From Clostridia bacterium (GTDB lineage: Bacteria > Bacillota > Clostridia > Christensenellales > Borkfalkiaceae): 64,000 nt of DNA. The DNA is taken from positions 1 to 64,000 of the forward strand of contig CAAGJM010000005.1 in NCBI GenBank assembly GCA_900770185.1. The letters are read 5' to 3'. Every line of letters begins with the position of its first letter. Within the stretch, counting starts at the first letter, position 1. This document shows positions 35,598 to 45,162 of the stretch, one piece after another. The position numbers were made by a program, and so were the translations under genes. The notes below the pieces were generated by a model. It saw nothing but the letters and a program-made list of their open reading frames with translations, was not told the origin of the DNA and ran no database searches.

Positions 35598-35930
35598 TTA
35601 CTTTTCCTCTTTTCCGCTTTTTTCAAACAATATGTCTATTCCGAGCGCCCTTTCCGACCGCTCTTTAAGTTTTTGCGCGCTGTAACCGCTCGAACCGTTT
35701 TTGCCGGGAACGGGCAAAACGATAGGATACGCCGTTTCCGAAAACCTTTTTAAATATCCGTCCATCTCGGCGGTTAAATCGTCGGTTATAAATATGACGG
35801 CGTATTTTGCGGCTATTTCTTTCAATTTTTCTTTGGCTTCGGCGGCGGTTTTCACGCCGTAAGCGTCCGCTCCGCCCGCTTTAAAAGCCAAAATACTGTC
35901 GGCGTTACCGATAATCGCGATTTTACCCAC
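35598..35930 (-). CDS. ntpG: V-type ATP synthase subunit F
   Basis: This 110-residue protein has an N-terminal Rossmann-like strand GKIAIIGNADSILAFKAGGADAY-type opening and the helix-rich C-terminus expected of the central-stalk F subunit (called NtpG in Enterococcus hirae). It overlaps the preceding ntpC by 8 bp. The assignment rests on this opening and on the fixed gene order. Confidence 0.88.
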   Translation of the reverse strand: MGKIAIIGNADSILAFKAGGADAYGVKTAAEAKEKLKEIAAKYAVIFITDDLTAEMDGYLKRFSETAYPIVLPVPGKNGSSGYSAQKLKERSERALGIDILFEKSGKEEK

Positions 35931-36879
35931 CGTAATTTAACCTGAACCTTTTAATTATTTCGCTCTTTTTAGAGCCGCATTTAAGCCCGATAAGAAGTAT
36001 GCGTACGTTTTTAATTTCGTTTTCTTTATAGCGGCAGTACAGGTAAAACAAATCGTAACCGCTTAAAACGTACTTATCCTTTATAAACGCCGAAAGATTG
36101 TAACTTTCAATCGTTCTTTCAAAGTCTATAAGGGGAAGCCCCGCTTTTTTAGCGGTGAGCGCGGGTTTTATAAGTTCGCCCGTATCCCCCGTAAGTAAAT
36201 CTTTATCTATATCGTCGCCTGCTATCGTGACTATTTTATTTAAGGGGATATATCCGCCGTCGATAAAAAACTTACGGGTTACCTCTTCGCTCCCGCTTCG
36301 TATAGCGGTCGAAACGTTCAACCCGTCGATATATTTTTTGACGGAACAAAGCACCCGCTTATTTTTCTTAGCGAGTTTTAAGCTTTCGGCGTACTTATAT
36401 TTTTCGATAACGCGGTCAACTTCCGCGCCGCTTTTCTCGCCGCCGTCAAAAAGTTTTTTTATTTCCGAAAAAGCTTTTTCCATCTCAATCGAAACGCTCG
36501 CTTTTTTGCCGTTTATAAGACTTTCAATCGTTTCTACGGAATAATATCCTCTTTCAAGCAAGGCATTTTCGCCGCCCGCATTAAACAGAATTTTACGGAT
36601 AAGCGCGTTTAAATTGTGATAGTCGTTTTTAATAAGGCTAAGCCGCAAAAACTCCACGCTTGGCGAATATTCTTTTATGAACGAAAAAAGATTTTTTTCT
36701 TCTTCGCGTATTAAGTTTTCGTCGTCGCCGTTTTCCGCTCCTTTCCCGAACCCCTTTTCGATAACGAATTTTTTAGCGTCCGCGTAACTTCCGCCCGCAA
36801 GCTTATCGAACTCTTTATCGGTTATAAGGAATTTTTCTTTGGAACGGCAAACCGCGCCCGTATATTCTTTACAAACCAT
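35923..36879 (-). CDS. ntpC: V-type ATP synthase subunit C
   Basis: This 318-residue mostly helical protein matches the C/d subunit that joins the V1 stalk to the membrane ring. Recognisable segments are FLRLSLIKNDYHNLNALIRKI near 80 and the C-terminal YDLFYLYCRYKENEIKNVRILL. The sequence of this subunit is weakly conserved across the family, so gene order adds weight. It starts 2 bp after ntpE. Confidence 0.88.
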   Translation of the reverse strand: MVCKEYTGAVCRSKEKFLITDKEFDKLAGGSYADAKKFVIEKGFGKGAENGDDENLIREEEKNLFSFIKEYSPSVEFLRLSLIKNDYHNLNALIRKILFNAGGENALLERGYYSVETIESLINGKKASVSIEMEKAFSEIKKLFDGGEKSGAEVDRVIEKYKYAESLKLAKKNKRVLCSVKKYIDGLNVSTAIRSGSEEVTRKFFIDGGYIPLNKIVTIAGDDIDKDLLTGDTGELIKPALTAKKAGLPLIDFERTIESYNLSAFIKDKYVLSGYDLFYLYCRYKENEIKNVRILLIGLKCGSKKSEIIKRFRLNYGG

Positions 36880-36881
36880 AT

Positions 36882-37448
36882 CTAAAACAATTTTTCGGCA
36901 ATTTCGGCTTCGGTGCTTCTTCTTATATCCGCCTGAAGCGCGCCGAAAGTAAGGTCGGTTACATACCCCGCCCCTTTAAGCTTTACGCCGCCCGTAAACC
37001 CGTCCGCCTTTTCGACTTTAAGGTTTAACTTTTTAACCGAGCCGAGCGCTTCTACGTCTTTAACCGTGACTGCGCCGCCGGCAACAAGAACCGTCTCGCC
37101 CGATTTTGCGTTCTTTAAAATAAGCCCGTCAATGATTTTAAGCGCGTCCGCTTTTTTAAGCGAATTAAGTTTTTCCAAAACGCGCGCGTAAACGCCGTCC
37201 AAAACTTCGCGCTTTGCGCCTAATTTAAGTTTGTTGACGTCAAGGTTCAAAAGGGTTAAGCGGTTTTTGACTATTGCCGCGCCCTCTTTTTCCGCTTCCG
37301 CTTTCGCCGCGCGAACAGTTTCGTCGCGATAAGCTTTCGCTTCGACGCTTAACTTTTCGGCGTTTTTATGCGCCTCGACGCTCACCGCGTCGGCATAAGC
37401 GTTGGCGTCCGTTAAAATCGCCTTGACGATATTATCGTTACCCTTCAT
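36882..37448 (-). CDS. ntpE: V-type ATP synthase subunit E
   Basis: This 188-residue peripheral-stalk subunit has an N-terminal coiled coil rich in Ala, Glu and Lys (residues 20-75) and a compact C-terminal domain with GGVKLKGAGYVTDLTFGAL. Length and position between K and C genes are as in other bacterial V-ATPase operons. Confidence 0.88.
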   Translation of the reverse strand: MKGNDNIVKAILTDANAYADAVSVEAHKNAEKLSVEAKAYRDETVRAAKAEAEKEGAAIVKNRLTLLNLDVNKLKLGAKREVLDGVYARVLEKLNSLKKADALKIIDGLILKNAKSGETVLVAGGAVTVKDVEALGSVKKLNLKVEKADGFTGGVKLKGAGYVTDLTFGALQADIRRSTEAEIAEKLF

Positions 37449-37457
37449 AAGGCTACC

Positions 37458-37904
37458 TTAAATCGCGCTGAGTAAAATTATCGAGATAACGAAAGCAAGA
37501 ATCGCGTAGAACTCTATCATCGCGGGGAACAGCATAAGTTTACCGCTGATGCTTTCGTTTTTGCCGACCGCCGTTATGCCGGCAACCGCGGCTTTACCTT
37601 GGAATATCGCCGAAAAAAGACCCATAACCGCAATAACTATCGTCGCGCCGAAAACAGCCCAACCCTTAGAGGTTGCCATATCTGCCGTGACGCTGCCGCT
37701 TGCGATAATACCGATAACGAAGCCGTATAAGCCTTGCGTTGCGGGAAGAAGGGTCATAACGATTACTTTACCGAACTTTTTGCCGTCTTCCGCAAGAACC
37801 GCCGAAGACGCGCTGCCCGTCTTGTAAAGACCGATTGCCGAGCCGAGACCGCATAAAAATACGCAAAGGGCTATACCGATAAATGCTATAAATTGTCCGT
37901 TCAT
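37458..37904 (-). CDS. ntpK: V-type ATP synthase subunit K (rotor ring), Na+-type
   Basis: This 148-residue proteolipid has four membrane helices in two halves. It keeps every side chain that holds Na+ in Enterococcus hirae NtpK: L53, T56, Q57 and Y60 in LLPATQGLY (L61/T64/Q65/Y68), Q102 in FQGKAAVAGI (Q110) and E131 in AMIEFYAIL (E139). The coupling ion is therefore predicted to be Na+. The first half has no ion-binding acid, as expected for the 16-kDa type with one site per four helices. AAGGAG precedes the ATG. Confidence 0.96.
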   Translation of the reverse strand: MNGQFIAFIGIALCVFLCGLGSAIGLYKTGSASSAVLAEDGKKFGKVIVMTLLPATQGLYGFVIGIIASGSVTADMATSKGWAVFGATIVIAVMGLFSAIFQGKAAVAGITAVGKNESISGKLMLFPAMIEFYAILAFVISIILLSAI

Positions 37905-37943
37905 TTTTTGTTCTCCTTAAAATTAAGTGAAATTGTTTTTTAT

Positions 37944-39998
37944 TTAAACCGTTTCGTCCGAAACGTTTTTAAGATAGGTTATTCTCGTAAAATTCGAGCC
38001 GAGCGGCTTGAACAGTTCGCCGTCGCCCTCGTAGAATTTTCCGAAAAACTCGACGTACTGCAAGCGCGAATCGTGTATATACGCGCCCAAAACGCCCATG
38101 GCAAGGTTAAACAGGTTGCCAGCTATAATAACAAGCACGCCCGCTATTATTCCTACGACCCCGTGCGGAAAGAGCATTTCTATCGCGATGGTGTTGGTGA
38201 ATATCGCCGCGATTTGCCCGCCCGACAGCATTAAACCGTAGATACGCGCGTAACTTAAAATATCGCTTGCTAAGTTTATAAGTCCGTACACGCTCCCGAA
38301 AGAAGCGGTAAGTTTGCCGAAACCTTTCGCGTGCCGCCCCGAAAACACAACCGCCAAAAGAAGCGACGCGAGCATTGCGATTAAGCAAATTACCGTTAGT
38401 TTATCTTTAAACTCGCCCGTTAAAACTTCGCGCCCCATAACGCTTACCGCGGTAAGAGCTAAGCCGGAGCCGCAAATAAGGAACGCCGCCCAACAAAAAC
38501 CTTGCGTTATTCCGTCAAAATACTTGCCGTTTCTGAATTCGGATATTCCTTTTAACACGTAGCCCGCGGCAAGGTGAAGCGCGCCGAACAACATACTCCA
38601 TAAGAGCATCGTCGGAACGGATATCCCCGCCACCGACGAAAAGGAATTTATCGCGTCGATATGCGTAGAGTAAAACGCCGCGTAGGCGTTATCCGCGCCA
38701 TACTTTAAAGCGCAAATTTTGTGAATGACCTGTATGCCCAAAAAACTGTCGAACAGTATCCCGAACGGAAGCGCGAACAAGCCGCCGTAACTTAATACTT
38801 TTGCGAGCCGTTTTATGCCGCCGTCGCCTTTAACGCGTTTTGCAAACAACGTTCCGCCGATAAACAGCAAAAGCCCGTATCCGAAGTCCGCCGTAATCGC
38901 GCCCATAAACAGGCTGAAAAAGAAGCCCATGACCGCGTTCGGGTCGAGCGCGCCGTATTTCGGCACGGAATACATGTTGGTGACGAATTCAAAGTTCCCG
39001 ACAGCCTTTTTGTTTTCCAAATAAGTCGGCGGCAGGTCGTTTTCCGTAACGCCGATAAACTCCGCTTCGTAAGCGTTCGTCACCGCCGAGACGGCTTTTA
39101 ACGCCGCTTTTTGCTTGGATACGGGAACGAAAGCTTCGAGAGTGAAGGTTTTATCGGTGGTTAAAAACTTTTCGCCGCTTTCGCGCTTTTCCTTTTCGAA
39201 ATCGTACCTGTCGAGAAGAATTTTAAAATCTTCCGAATATTTCGTAAGTTTTGCTATCTCTCCGACTTTTACGCCGATAAGCCTTGCGATATCCGTAAGC
39301 CTTTCCGACAACTTTTCGGTTTTTTTAGCGGCGGTGACGTCGTCTTTGAACGGGCACCCGTTAAACCCGGCTTCCGATAAAAACGCCGAGGCGGCGTCCG
39401 CTTCCTTTATATAACTTATCGCGCATACGACGGGGTTTTTGCCGACGGACAACACCATAAGTTCGCTTGCGCTTAGCGTTGAAAAGTTCTCTTTCAGCCT
39501 ATCGAGCGACTTATCGTTTACAACCCCGAGTTTAACCACCGTTTTTTCGGTGTCTGAAAATTTTGAAAATTCATCTTTTAACTCTAAGTAGGGCTCGTAC
39601 GCGGCAATTTCCTGTTTAACCGCCTGTTCTTCCGCCTTATAGTCGTTTATTTCGTCGTTTTTGCGGATAATATCGTTTGCGACGCGGATAAGTTCGCTTT
39701 CTTTAAATAAAATATTCTCGAAAACGTCGGCGGTAACGCAAAACCCGTCTTTGACTAAGCCCTTGAAAGCTTCTTTATCGTCGCTTTTTTCGGCGAACGA
39801 CTCGATTATCGTAAGAGCGTTTTCTATCGCGTCGCGCCGCGTTTCGTCCGCGCTTACAACTTCCGCACGTTTAAGGTCAACGCTCAAAGACGGCTCTTTA
39901 ATCTCTACGGCAAAAGACTTTTGCAAAGAGTTTAAAATCGCGTCCTTTTCGTCGGTTAACCCTATAAGGCGAAGTTTGGACATTTTAGCAACAGCCAT
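37944..39998 (-). CDS. ntpI: V-type ATP synthase subunit I (a subunit)
   Basis: About 684 residues. The N-terminal 330 residues form a cytoplasmic helical domain of the peripheral stalk; about seven membrane helices follow, with GALDPNAVMGFFFSLFMGAITADFG at their start and the region FASDILSYARIYGLMLSGG-like (SDILSYARIYGLMLSGGQIA) that carries the half-channel arginine. I chose ATG 39,998 (MAVAKMSKLRL) because of the GGGGGTG site; the frame is open to 40,016. It overlaps ntpF-type gene by 14 bp. Confidence 0.94.
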   Translation of the reverse strand: MAVAKMSKLRLIGLTDEKDAILNSLQKSFAVEIKEPSLSVDLKRAEVVSADETRRDAIENALTIIESFAEKSDDKEAFKGLVKDGFCVTADVFENILFKESELIRVANDIIRKNDEINDYKAEEQAVKQEIAAYEPYLELKDEFSKFSDTEKTVVKLGVVNDKSLDRLKENFSTLSASELMVLSVGKNPVVCAISYIKEADAASAFLSEAGFNGCPFKDDVTAAKKTEKLSERLTDIARLIGVKVGEIAKLTKYSEDFKILLDRYDFEKEKRESGEKFLTTDKTFTLEAFVPVSKQKAALKAVSAVTNAYEAEFIGVTENDLPPTYLENKKAVGNFEFVTNMYSVPKYGALDPNAVMGFFFSLFMGAITADFGYGLLLFIGGTLFAKRVKGDGGIKRLAKVLSYGGLFALPFGILFDSFLGIQVIHKICALKYGADNAYAAFYSTHIDAINSFSSVAGISVPTMLLWSMLFGALHLAAGYVLKGISEFRNGKYFDGITQGFCWAAFLICGSGLALTAVSVMGREVLTGEFKDKLTVICLIAMLASLLLAVVFSGRHAKGFGKLTASFGSVYGLINLASDILSYARIYGLMLSGGQIAAIFTNTIAIEMLFPHGVVGIIAGVLVIIAGNLFNLAMGVLGAYIHDSRLQYVEFFGKFYEGDGELFKPLGSNFTRITYLKNVSDETV

Positions 39999-40305
39999 TA
40001 AGCACCCCCGCGACAAGTTCGTCCGCTAACTTTTCGGCAAGCTCTTCCTTGCTCTTTTTATAGTCGGAAAGTTCTTTTTCTACCTTTTTTATCCCGTCGT
40101 TATATCTGTCGCTTGCGTCGCGGTTCGCGCTGTCAAGAATTTGCGCGCGCAAAACCTTCGCTTCCGCGTCGGCGGCGGCCTTCGCGCTTAATGCGTCCGC
40201 TTCCGCCCTCGCCGCGATTTTCTGAGCGTTTTCTTCCGCGGTCGATTTGATTTTTGCCGCTTGCGCTTCCGCGTCAAGCACGTTTTGTATAACGAGTTCT
40301 ATCAT
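39985..40305 (-). CDS. ntpF: V-type ATP synthase subunit G/H (peripheral-stalk coiled coil)
   Basis: This 106-residue protein is one long Ala/Lys/Glu-rich coiled coil (residues 8-95) and pairs with the E subunit in the peripheral stalk. The sequence is low in complexity, so the call depends on position at the head of the operon. It is the first V-ATPase gene and follows alaS by 43 bp on the same strand. Confidence 0.8.
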   Translation of the reverse strand: MIELVIQNVLDAEAQAAKIKSTAEENAQKIAARAEADALSAKAAADAEAKVLRAQILDSANRDASDRYNDGIKKVEKELSDYKKSKEELAEKLADELVAGVLNGCC

Positions 40306-40348
40306 AATATTTCCTTTACTGCGAATTTATCCGCCTATCGTAACGATT

Positions 40349-42139
40349 TTAGCCTTCTATAACGGCTTTGATTCTTCTTACGCCCGAAGAACTTGCTTCT
40401 TCTTTAATTATTTTGAACGATTTAAGTTCGCCCGTCGTTTTGGCGTGCGGTCCGCCGCAAATTTCTTTACTGTACTTTCCGATAGTGTAAACTTTAACCT
40501 TTTCGCCGTACTTATCGTTGAATATGCCGACCGCGCCAGCCTTTTTGGCTTCTTCGACCGTCGTTTCTTCCATGGTTACGGGAACGTTCGCCTTGATTGC
40601 GTCGTTCACCCAGGCTTCGACCGCTTTTAATTCGTCGGCGGTGAGTTTGCGGGGGAAGTTAAAGTCAAACCTTAACCTTTCGACCGTTATGTTCGACCCG
40701 CGCTGGTTAATACCGTCGTCGTGAAGCACGCTTTTAAGCGCGGCGTTTAACAAGTGGGTTGCGGTGTGAAGGCGCGCCGTCGTTTCGTTTTGTTCGGCTA
40801 AGCCGCCTTTAAACTTCTGCTCGCTGCCCGCGTGCGACTCCGACTGATGTTTTTTATACGCTTCTTCGTAGCCCTCTTTATCAAGAATAAAGCCGCGTTC
40901 TTTCGCAAGTTCTTCCGTCATTTCGATGGGGAAGCCGAAAGTGTCGAACAGCCTGAACGCCGTTTTGCCGGGGAACACGCTCCCCTCGATATGCGAAACG
41001 ACTTTGTTGAATTCTTTAAGCCCGTCCTCTAAAGCCTTAGAGAATTTATCTTCTTCTTTATTGAGTTCGGTTATAATTCTTTGCTCGTTTTGTTTAAGTT
41101 CGGGGTATACGTTTTTATACTTTTCGACAAACTTTTCGGCAATTACGGAAAGTTTGCCGTGTTGAAGACCGAGCTGCCGACCGAAACGCACGGCTCTACG
41201 GATAACGCGCCTTAAAACGTAGCCCTGGTCTACGTTCGATGGGGTAACGCCCTTTTGGTCGCCGAGCATAAAGGTAGCTGTTCTGACGTGGTCGAGAATT
41301 ATTCTGAACGCGCGGGTCACGTCTTCGCTTTCGCCGTACTTTTTACCCGTCAACGCTTCGATTTCCGCTTTCGCTCCATCGAAAACGTCGGTATCGTAAA
41401 CGGTCGGAACACCGTTCAGTATGGAAAGGGTTCTTTCAAGACCCATGCCGGTATCTACGTTTTTTTGTTTGAGTTTTGTGTAAGTGCCGTCGGCGTGTTT
41501 TTCAAACTGCATAAACACGTCGTTCCAGATTTCCAAGTACTTACCGCAATCGCACGCGGGCGAACATTCGGGCGAGCATTTGGGGGTGCCGCGGTCTATA
41601 AACATTTCGGTGTCGGGACCGCAAGGACCGGTCGTACCCGCTATCCACCAATTGTTCTTTTTAGGAAGATAGAAAATTCTGTCTTTCGGAATACCCGCTT
41701 TCTCCCAGTAAGCCGCGCTTTCTTCGTCGCGCGGGGCGTCTTCGTCGCCCTCGAATACCGTTACCGCAAGTTTTTCGACGGGAATACCGAGGTATTTTTC
41801 ACTCGTCAAAAACTCGTAGCTCCAAGATATCATTTCTTTTTTAAAGTAGTCGCCGAGCGACCAGTTGCCGAGCATTTCGAAGAAGGTGCAGTGCGAAGGG
41901 TCGCCCACGTCTTCTATATCCCCGGTGCGGACGCACTTCTGAACGTCGGTAAGACGAGTGCCCGCGGGGTGTTTTTCACCCAAAAGGTATGGAACGAGCG
42001 GGTGCATGCCCGCCGTAGTGAATAAAACCGAAGGGTCGTTTTCGGGTATCAAGCTTGCCGAAGGAATTACGGCGTGACCCTTTTCTTTAAAAAAGTTCAG
42101 GTAAAGTTCTCTTAACGATTCCGATGTAAGGTGTTTCAT
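40349..42139 (-). CDS. alaS: Alanyl-tRNA synthetase, compact form
   Basis: About 596 residues from ATG 42,139, chosen because GGAG precedes it (the frame is open to 42,187). The class II catalytic core (TTAGMHPLVPYLLGEKHP, FLMLG-type motif 2 region, GLERTLSIL) and the tRNA-recognition helices are complete. The editing core keeps HTATH and CGGPH. Missing are the beta-barrel subdomain with its FYAESGGQVGD motif before HTATH and the whole C-terminal C-Ala domain; the usual enzyme has about 870 residues. The stop is followed by ntpF after 43 bp, so no lost C-terminal piece lies downstream. Confidence 0.93.
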   Translation of the reverse strand: MKHLTSESLRELYLNFFKEKGHAVIPSASLIPENDPSVLFTTAGMHPLVPYLLGEKHPAGTRLTDVQKCVRTGDIEDVGDPSHCTFFEMLGNWSLGDYFKKEMISWSYEFLTSEKYLGIPVEKLAVTVFEGDEDAPRDEESAAYWEKAGIPKDRIFYLPKKNNWWIAGTTGPCGPDTEMFIDRGTPKCSPECSPACDCGKYLEIWNDVFMQFEKHADGTYTKLKQKNVDTGMGLERTLSILNGVPTVYDTDVFDGAKAEIEALTGKKYGESEDVTRAFRIILDHVRTATFMLGDQKGVTPSNVDQGYVLRRVIRRAVRFGRQLGLQHGKLSVIAEKFVEKYKNVYPELKQNEQRIITELNKEEDKFSKALEDGLKEFNKVVSHIEGSVFPGKTAFRLFDTFGFPIEMTEELAKERGFILDKEGYEEAYKKHQSESHAGSEQKFKGGLAEQNETTARLHTATHLLNAALKSVLHDDGINQRGSNITVERLRFDFNFPRKLTADELKAVEAWVNDAIKANVPVTMEETTVEEAKKAGAVGIFNDKYGEKVKVYTIGKYSKEICGGPHAKTTGELKSFKIIKEEASSSGVRRIKAVIEG

Positions 42140-42321
42140 TTTTATCTCCGTAAAGGTAATTGCGGCGAATTGCCGTAATTTTGCCAAAAAAATAATCCTT
42201 TTAAGTTTTAATTCGGGCCCGAACGCCGCTTTTCAGCGCAAGCGTTCGCCTATACGCCCGCATTGAAACCATTATACCAAACCGCCGCCGTTTTGTAAAT
42301 GTTTTTTATTTTTTTGTATTA

Positions 42322-42355
42322 AAAAAATCGGTGAAATTCGCTCCGCCGATTTTTT
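42322..42355. terminator. Bidirectional terminator upstream of alaS
   Basis: The stem AAAAAATCGG / CCGATTTTTT with loose inner pairing lies between the R1 copies after cysS and the alaS leader. It probably ends the cysE-cysS transcript. The rest of 42,140-42,540 holds short R2/R4-type modules (GAAGAATCCCCGCGGAAGC) and no gene. Confidence 0.65.
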
Positions 42356-42542
42356 GCTTAATGAATAGCCGATAGCAAGGGTGGCGCTCACGACGACCCG
42401 CCCCTTCCGCCACTATGAACGAAGTGAAGAATCCCCGCGGAAGCGGCAATCTTCGATTCCTTTTTGCGATACGTCCTTATTAAACCCGATTTCCGTTTCC
42501 GCGAGACCCTTCGTTTCACTCTATGTGACGGCAGAAACCTAC

Positions 42543-42705
42543 AAGGAGGAGCAATTAGTTGTAAGTTAAATTTTTTAACATTAAAAAAACCATTTAGACA
42601 AGGCAAACACCCGAAGCCGTACTTGCCGTACGGCTAGCGGTGTTTAACGATGTATAAACGGGAATTTTTAGTCAAAAAATCAACGATGCGACTAATTGCG
42701 ACGAC
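42543..42705. repeat. R1 palindromic element, copy next to cysS
   Basis: Starts GGAGGAGCAATTAGTTGTAA and ends with the inverted counterpart GCGACTAATTGCGACGA. The core has GTACTTGCCGTAC and runs in one long hairpin. It is joined head to tail to the next copy and shares the GCGACGA junction. Confidence 0.8.
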
Positions 42706-42870
42706 GGGGAGGAGCAATCAGTTACGAGTAGAATTTTTGCGGAATGAAAATCGCATTTTGGCAAGGCAGTTACCCGACGCCGTACTTACTGTACAGCAAG
42801 CGGCAACTAACGCCGCCATAAATCGTATTTTAAACCGCAAAAAACTACGACGTATCTAATTGCGACGACT
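42697..42870. repeat. R1 palindromic element overlapping the end of cysS
   Basis: Starts GCGACGACGGGGAGGAGCAA and ends CTAATTGCGACGACTAA. The left TIR piece GAGTAGAATTTTTGCGG pairs with CCGCAAAAAACTACGAC. The right terminus contains the last four codons and stop of cysS. Confidence 0.82.
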
Positions 42871-44241
42871 AATCTCGTAACCTTCCTTAGTGTTTTTAAC
42901 TATATAACCCTTTTCGGTGAGTTCGGCGCGGAGTTTGTCGGCGACAGCCCAGTCTTTAACTTTGCGGGCATTTTGCATTTCGTCGGCAATTTTTACGATA
43001 TCTTCGGGAATATCCGCCTTTTCTTCCTTTAAGTCTTTCAAGCCTAAGCCGAAAACCCTATCGAAGTCGACAGCTAAGTTATAAATATCTTTCGACGCGG
43101 GCTCTTTAAGCATAGTGAACAAAACGCCGAGCGCGGACGGAATGTTCAAATCGTCGCAGATATCTTCTTCAAACTGCTTTTTGTATTCGGCAAGTTTTTC
43201 GTCGCTTATTTTGTTTTCGCCGTTTTTGTGTTTCAAAATCTGCGCGCACAGCCTTTCGTAAGAGACCTTTACGGCGTCCATCGTTTCAAACGTGAAGTTG
43301 AGTTTTTTGCGGTAGTGGGTGTTCAGGCAAAAAAGTCTGAACACCATGGGAGAATAACCCCTTTCTTCGAGCTGAGCAATGGTATAGGTATTGCCGAGCG
43401 ACTTGCTCATTTTCCCGCCGTCAACGAGCATAAAGTCGCCGTGTATCCAGAACTTAGCGGGGTTTTTGCCCGTCAAGCCTTCACTTTGCGCAATTTCGTT
43501 TTCGTGGTGAATGGGGATATGGTCGACGCCGCCCGTGTGGATATCAAACACGTCGCCCAAATATTTGCGGCTCATCGTCGAGCACTCTATGTGCCAGCCG
43601 GGGTAGCCTTGACCCCAAGGGCTCGGCCACTGCATAATGTGTTCCTTAGGGGCCTTTTTCCACAGCGCGAAGTCGTAGGGGTTGCGCTTTTCGTCGTTCA
43701 CCTCTATCCTTGCGCCCGCCTGCAAATCGTCAAGCGAATTACCCGATAACATTCCGTAGTCTTTGAATTTAGAAACGTCGTAATAAATGCCGTCGCTCGT
43801 CTCGTAACCGTAACCTTTGCCGATAAGCCCGACGACGTAATCTATCATTTCGTTGATATGGTCTGTCGCTTTGCAGATTATTTCGGGTTTATCTATGTGC
43901 AGCTTTTCAAAGTCGCGCATGAAAATATCGGTGTAATAAGCCGCTATCTCGTAAGGGTCTTTATGCTGTTCGCGGGCGGACTTTTCCATTTTATCCTCGC
44001 CGGTGTCGCCGTCGCTCATAAGATGCCCTACGTCCGTTATGTTCATAACGCCCTTTATTTTATAGCCCTCGTATTTTAAAACGCGGCGGAGTTCGTCCAT
44101 AAAGATATAGGTGCGCAGGTTGCCGATGTGCGCGTAGTTATAAACGGTGGGGCCGCACGAATACATTCTGACGGTATCCGACCCGTCCATGGGTTTAAAC
44201 TCGTCTTTTCTTCTCGTTAAAGTATTGTAAAGTTTAATCAT
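42856..44241 (-). CDS. cysS: Cysteinyl-tRNA synthetase
   Basis: This 461-residue class I synthetase has the HIGH-type motif [10 protein letters not shown], the zinc-binding cysteine YSCGPTVYN and H/C residues around WHIECS, and the KMSKS motif [10 protein letters not shown]. Its start overlaps the cysE end by 8 bp, so the two are one operon under the T-box upstream of cysE. The C-terminal residues S-R-R-N and the stop codon are encoded by the terminal repeat of an R1 element. Length is normal. Confidence 0.97.
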   Translation of the reverse strand: MIKLYNTLTRRKDEFKPMDGSDTVRMYSCGPTVYNYAHIGNLRTYIFMDELRRVLKYEGYKIKGVMNITDVGHLMSDGDTGEDKMEKSAREQHKDPYEIAAYYTDIFMRDFEKLHIDKPEIICKATDHINEMIDYVVGLIGKGYGYETSDGIYYDVSKFKDYGMLSGNSLDDLQAGARIEVNDEKRNPYDFALWKKAPKEHIMQWPSPWGQGYPGWHIECSTMSRKYLGDVFDIHTGGVDHIPIHHENEIAQSEGLTGKNPAKFWIHGDFMLVDGGKMSKSLGNTYTIAQLEERGYSPMVFRLFCLNTHYRKKLNFTFETMDAVKVSYERLCAQILKHKNGENKISDEKLAEYKKQFEEDICDDLNIPSALGVLFTMLKEPASKDIYNLAVDFDRVFGLGLKDLKEEKADIPEDIVKIADEMQNARKVKDWAVADKLRAELTEKGYIVKNTKEGYEISRRN

Positions 44242-44878
44242 CGCTCTCTCCTTTAAGCCGTTTGATTTCGTCTTTAAGTTCTTTAATTTCCCCTTCCAGG
44301 GTCCTTATCATCTCTAAAACGGGGTCGCGTGTGGACTGCTCTAAGTCGTGGACTTTTTGCCCGTTGGTTTTAATAACTCTGCCCGGGATACCTACGACGG
44401 TCGAATTTGCGGGCACGTCTTTCAAAACGACGCTCGACGCGCCTATTTTGCAGTTTTCGTGCACCGTTATGCCGCCCAAGATTTTTGCGCCCGCCGAAAT
44501 TATGCAGTCGTGCATAATCGTCGGGTGGCGTTTTTTGCCTTTATCTTTACCCGTGCCGCCCAAGGTCACGCCCTGATAGATGACGACGCCCGTCTCTACG
44601 ACCGCCGTTTCGCCTATCACGACCCCTTCGCCGTGGTCGATAAACACGCCGGGGGCAATGGTTGCGGCGGGGTGAATTTCAATACCCGTCCTGCGCTTTG
44701 CCCGCTGGCTTACGATACGCGCCCAAAGCTTGAGCTTGTGGCGATATAAAAAGTTCGCGAACCTGTGTGCGGATAAAGCCTTTATTCCCGAATAGGTGAG
44801 CCATACTTCGAATTTAGTTCTTGCGGCGGGGTCGTTTTGCATTGCAGCGTTAATGTCCGCCCGTAATCTTTTAAACAT
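44234..44878 (-). CDS. cysE: Serine O-acetyltransferase
   Basis: This 214-residue protein has the left-handed hexapeptide-repeat domain with GIEIHPAATIAPGVFIDHG, GVTLGGTGKDKGKKRHPTI and GAKILGGITVHENCKIGA, the CysE signature. It makes O-acetylserine for cysteine synthesis. The N-terminal helical domain is short and the C-terminal 35 residues form a charged coiled coil (LEGEIKELKDEIKRLKG). Pairing with cysS under a cysteine-type T-box couples cysteine supply to tRNA-Cys charging. Confidence 0.93.
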   Translation of the reverse strand: MFKRLRADINAAMQNDPAARTKFEVWLTYSGIKALSAHRFANFLYRHKLKLWARIVSQRAKRRTGIEIHPAATIAPGVFIDHGEGVVIGETAVVETGVVIYQGVTLGGTGKDKGKKRHPTIMHDCIISAGAKILGGITVHENCKIGASSVVLKDVPANSTVVGIPGRVIKTNGQKVHDLEQSTRDPVLEMIRTLEGEIKELKDEIKRLKGESDD

Positions 44879-44992
44879 AATTTCCTTTTTAGTGGGTAGT
44901 GGTTAGTGGATAGTGGTTAGAGCGCGCCTGCGTTTAAGTACCTTTTCGCTTCCGCGAGATATTTCGCTTCGCTCAATATGACAAACTGCGCG

Positions 44993-45160
44993 ACGAGGAG
45001 GAGCAATCAGTTATGAGTTAGCGGTTTTGGGAATTAGCGCCGTTTTAGGCAAGGCAGTTGCCCGCCGCTGTACTTTTTGTACCGCAAGCGGCAACTAACG
45101 CCGCATAAGGCGGCGATAAACCCAAAAGCACAACGACATAACTGATTGCGACGACTAAAA
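44993..45160. repeat. R1 palindromic element between T-box and cysE
   Basis: Starts GCGACGAGGAGGAGCAATCA and ends CTGATTGCGACGACT. GTTGCCCGCCGCTGTAC pairs with GTACCGCAAGCGGCAAC around a TTTTT loop, and GCGCCG pairs with CGGCG outside it. It begins immediately after the T-run of the T-box terminator. The part from 44,879 to 44,992 holds short repeat modules (CGCGAGATATTTCGCT). Confidence 0.85.
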
Positions 45161-45162
45161 AA

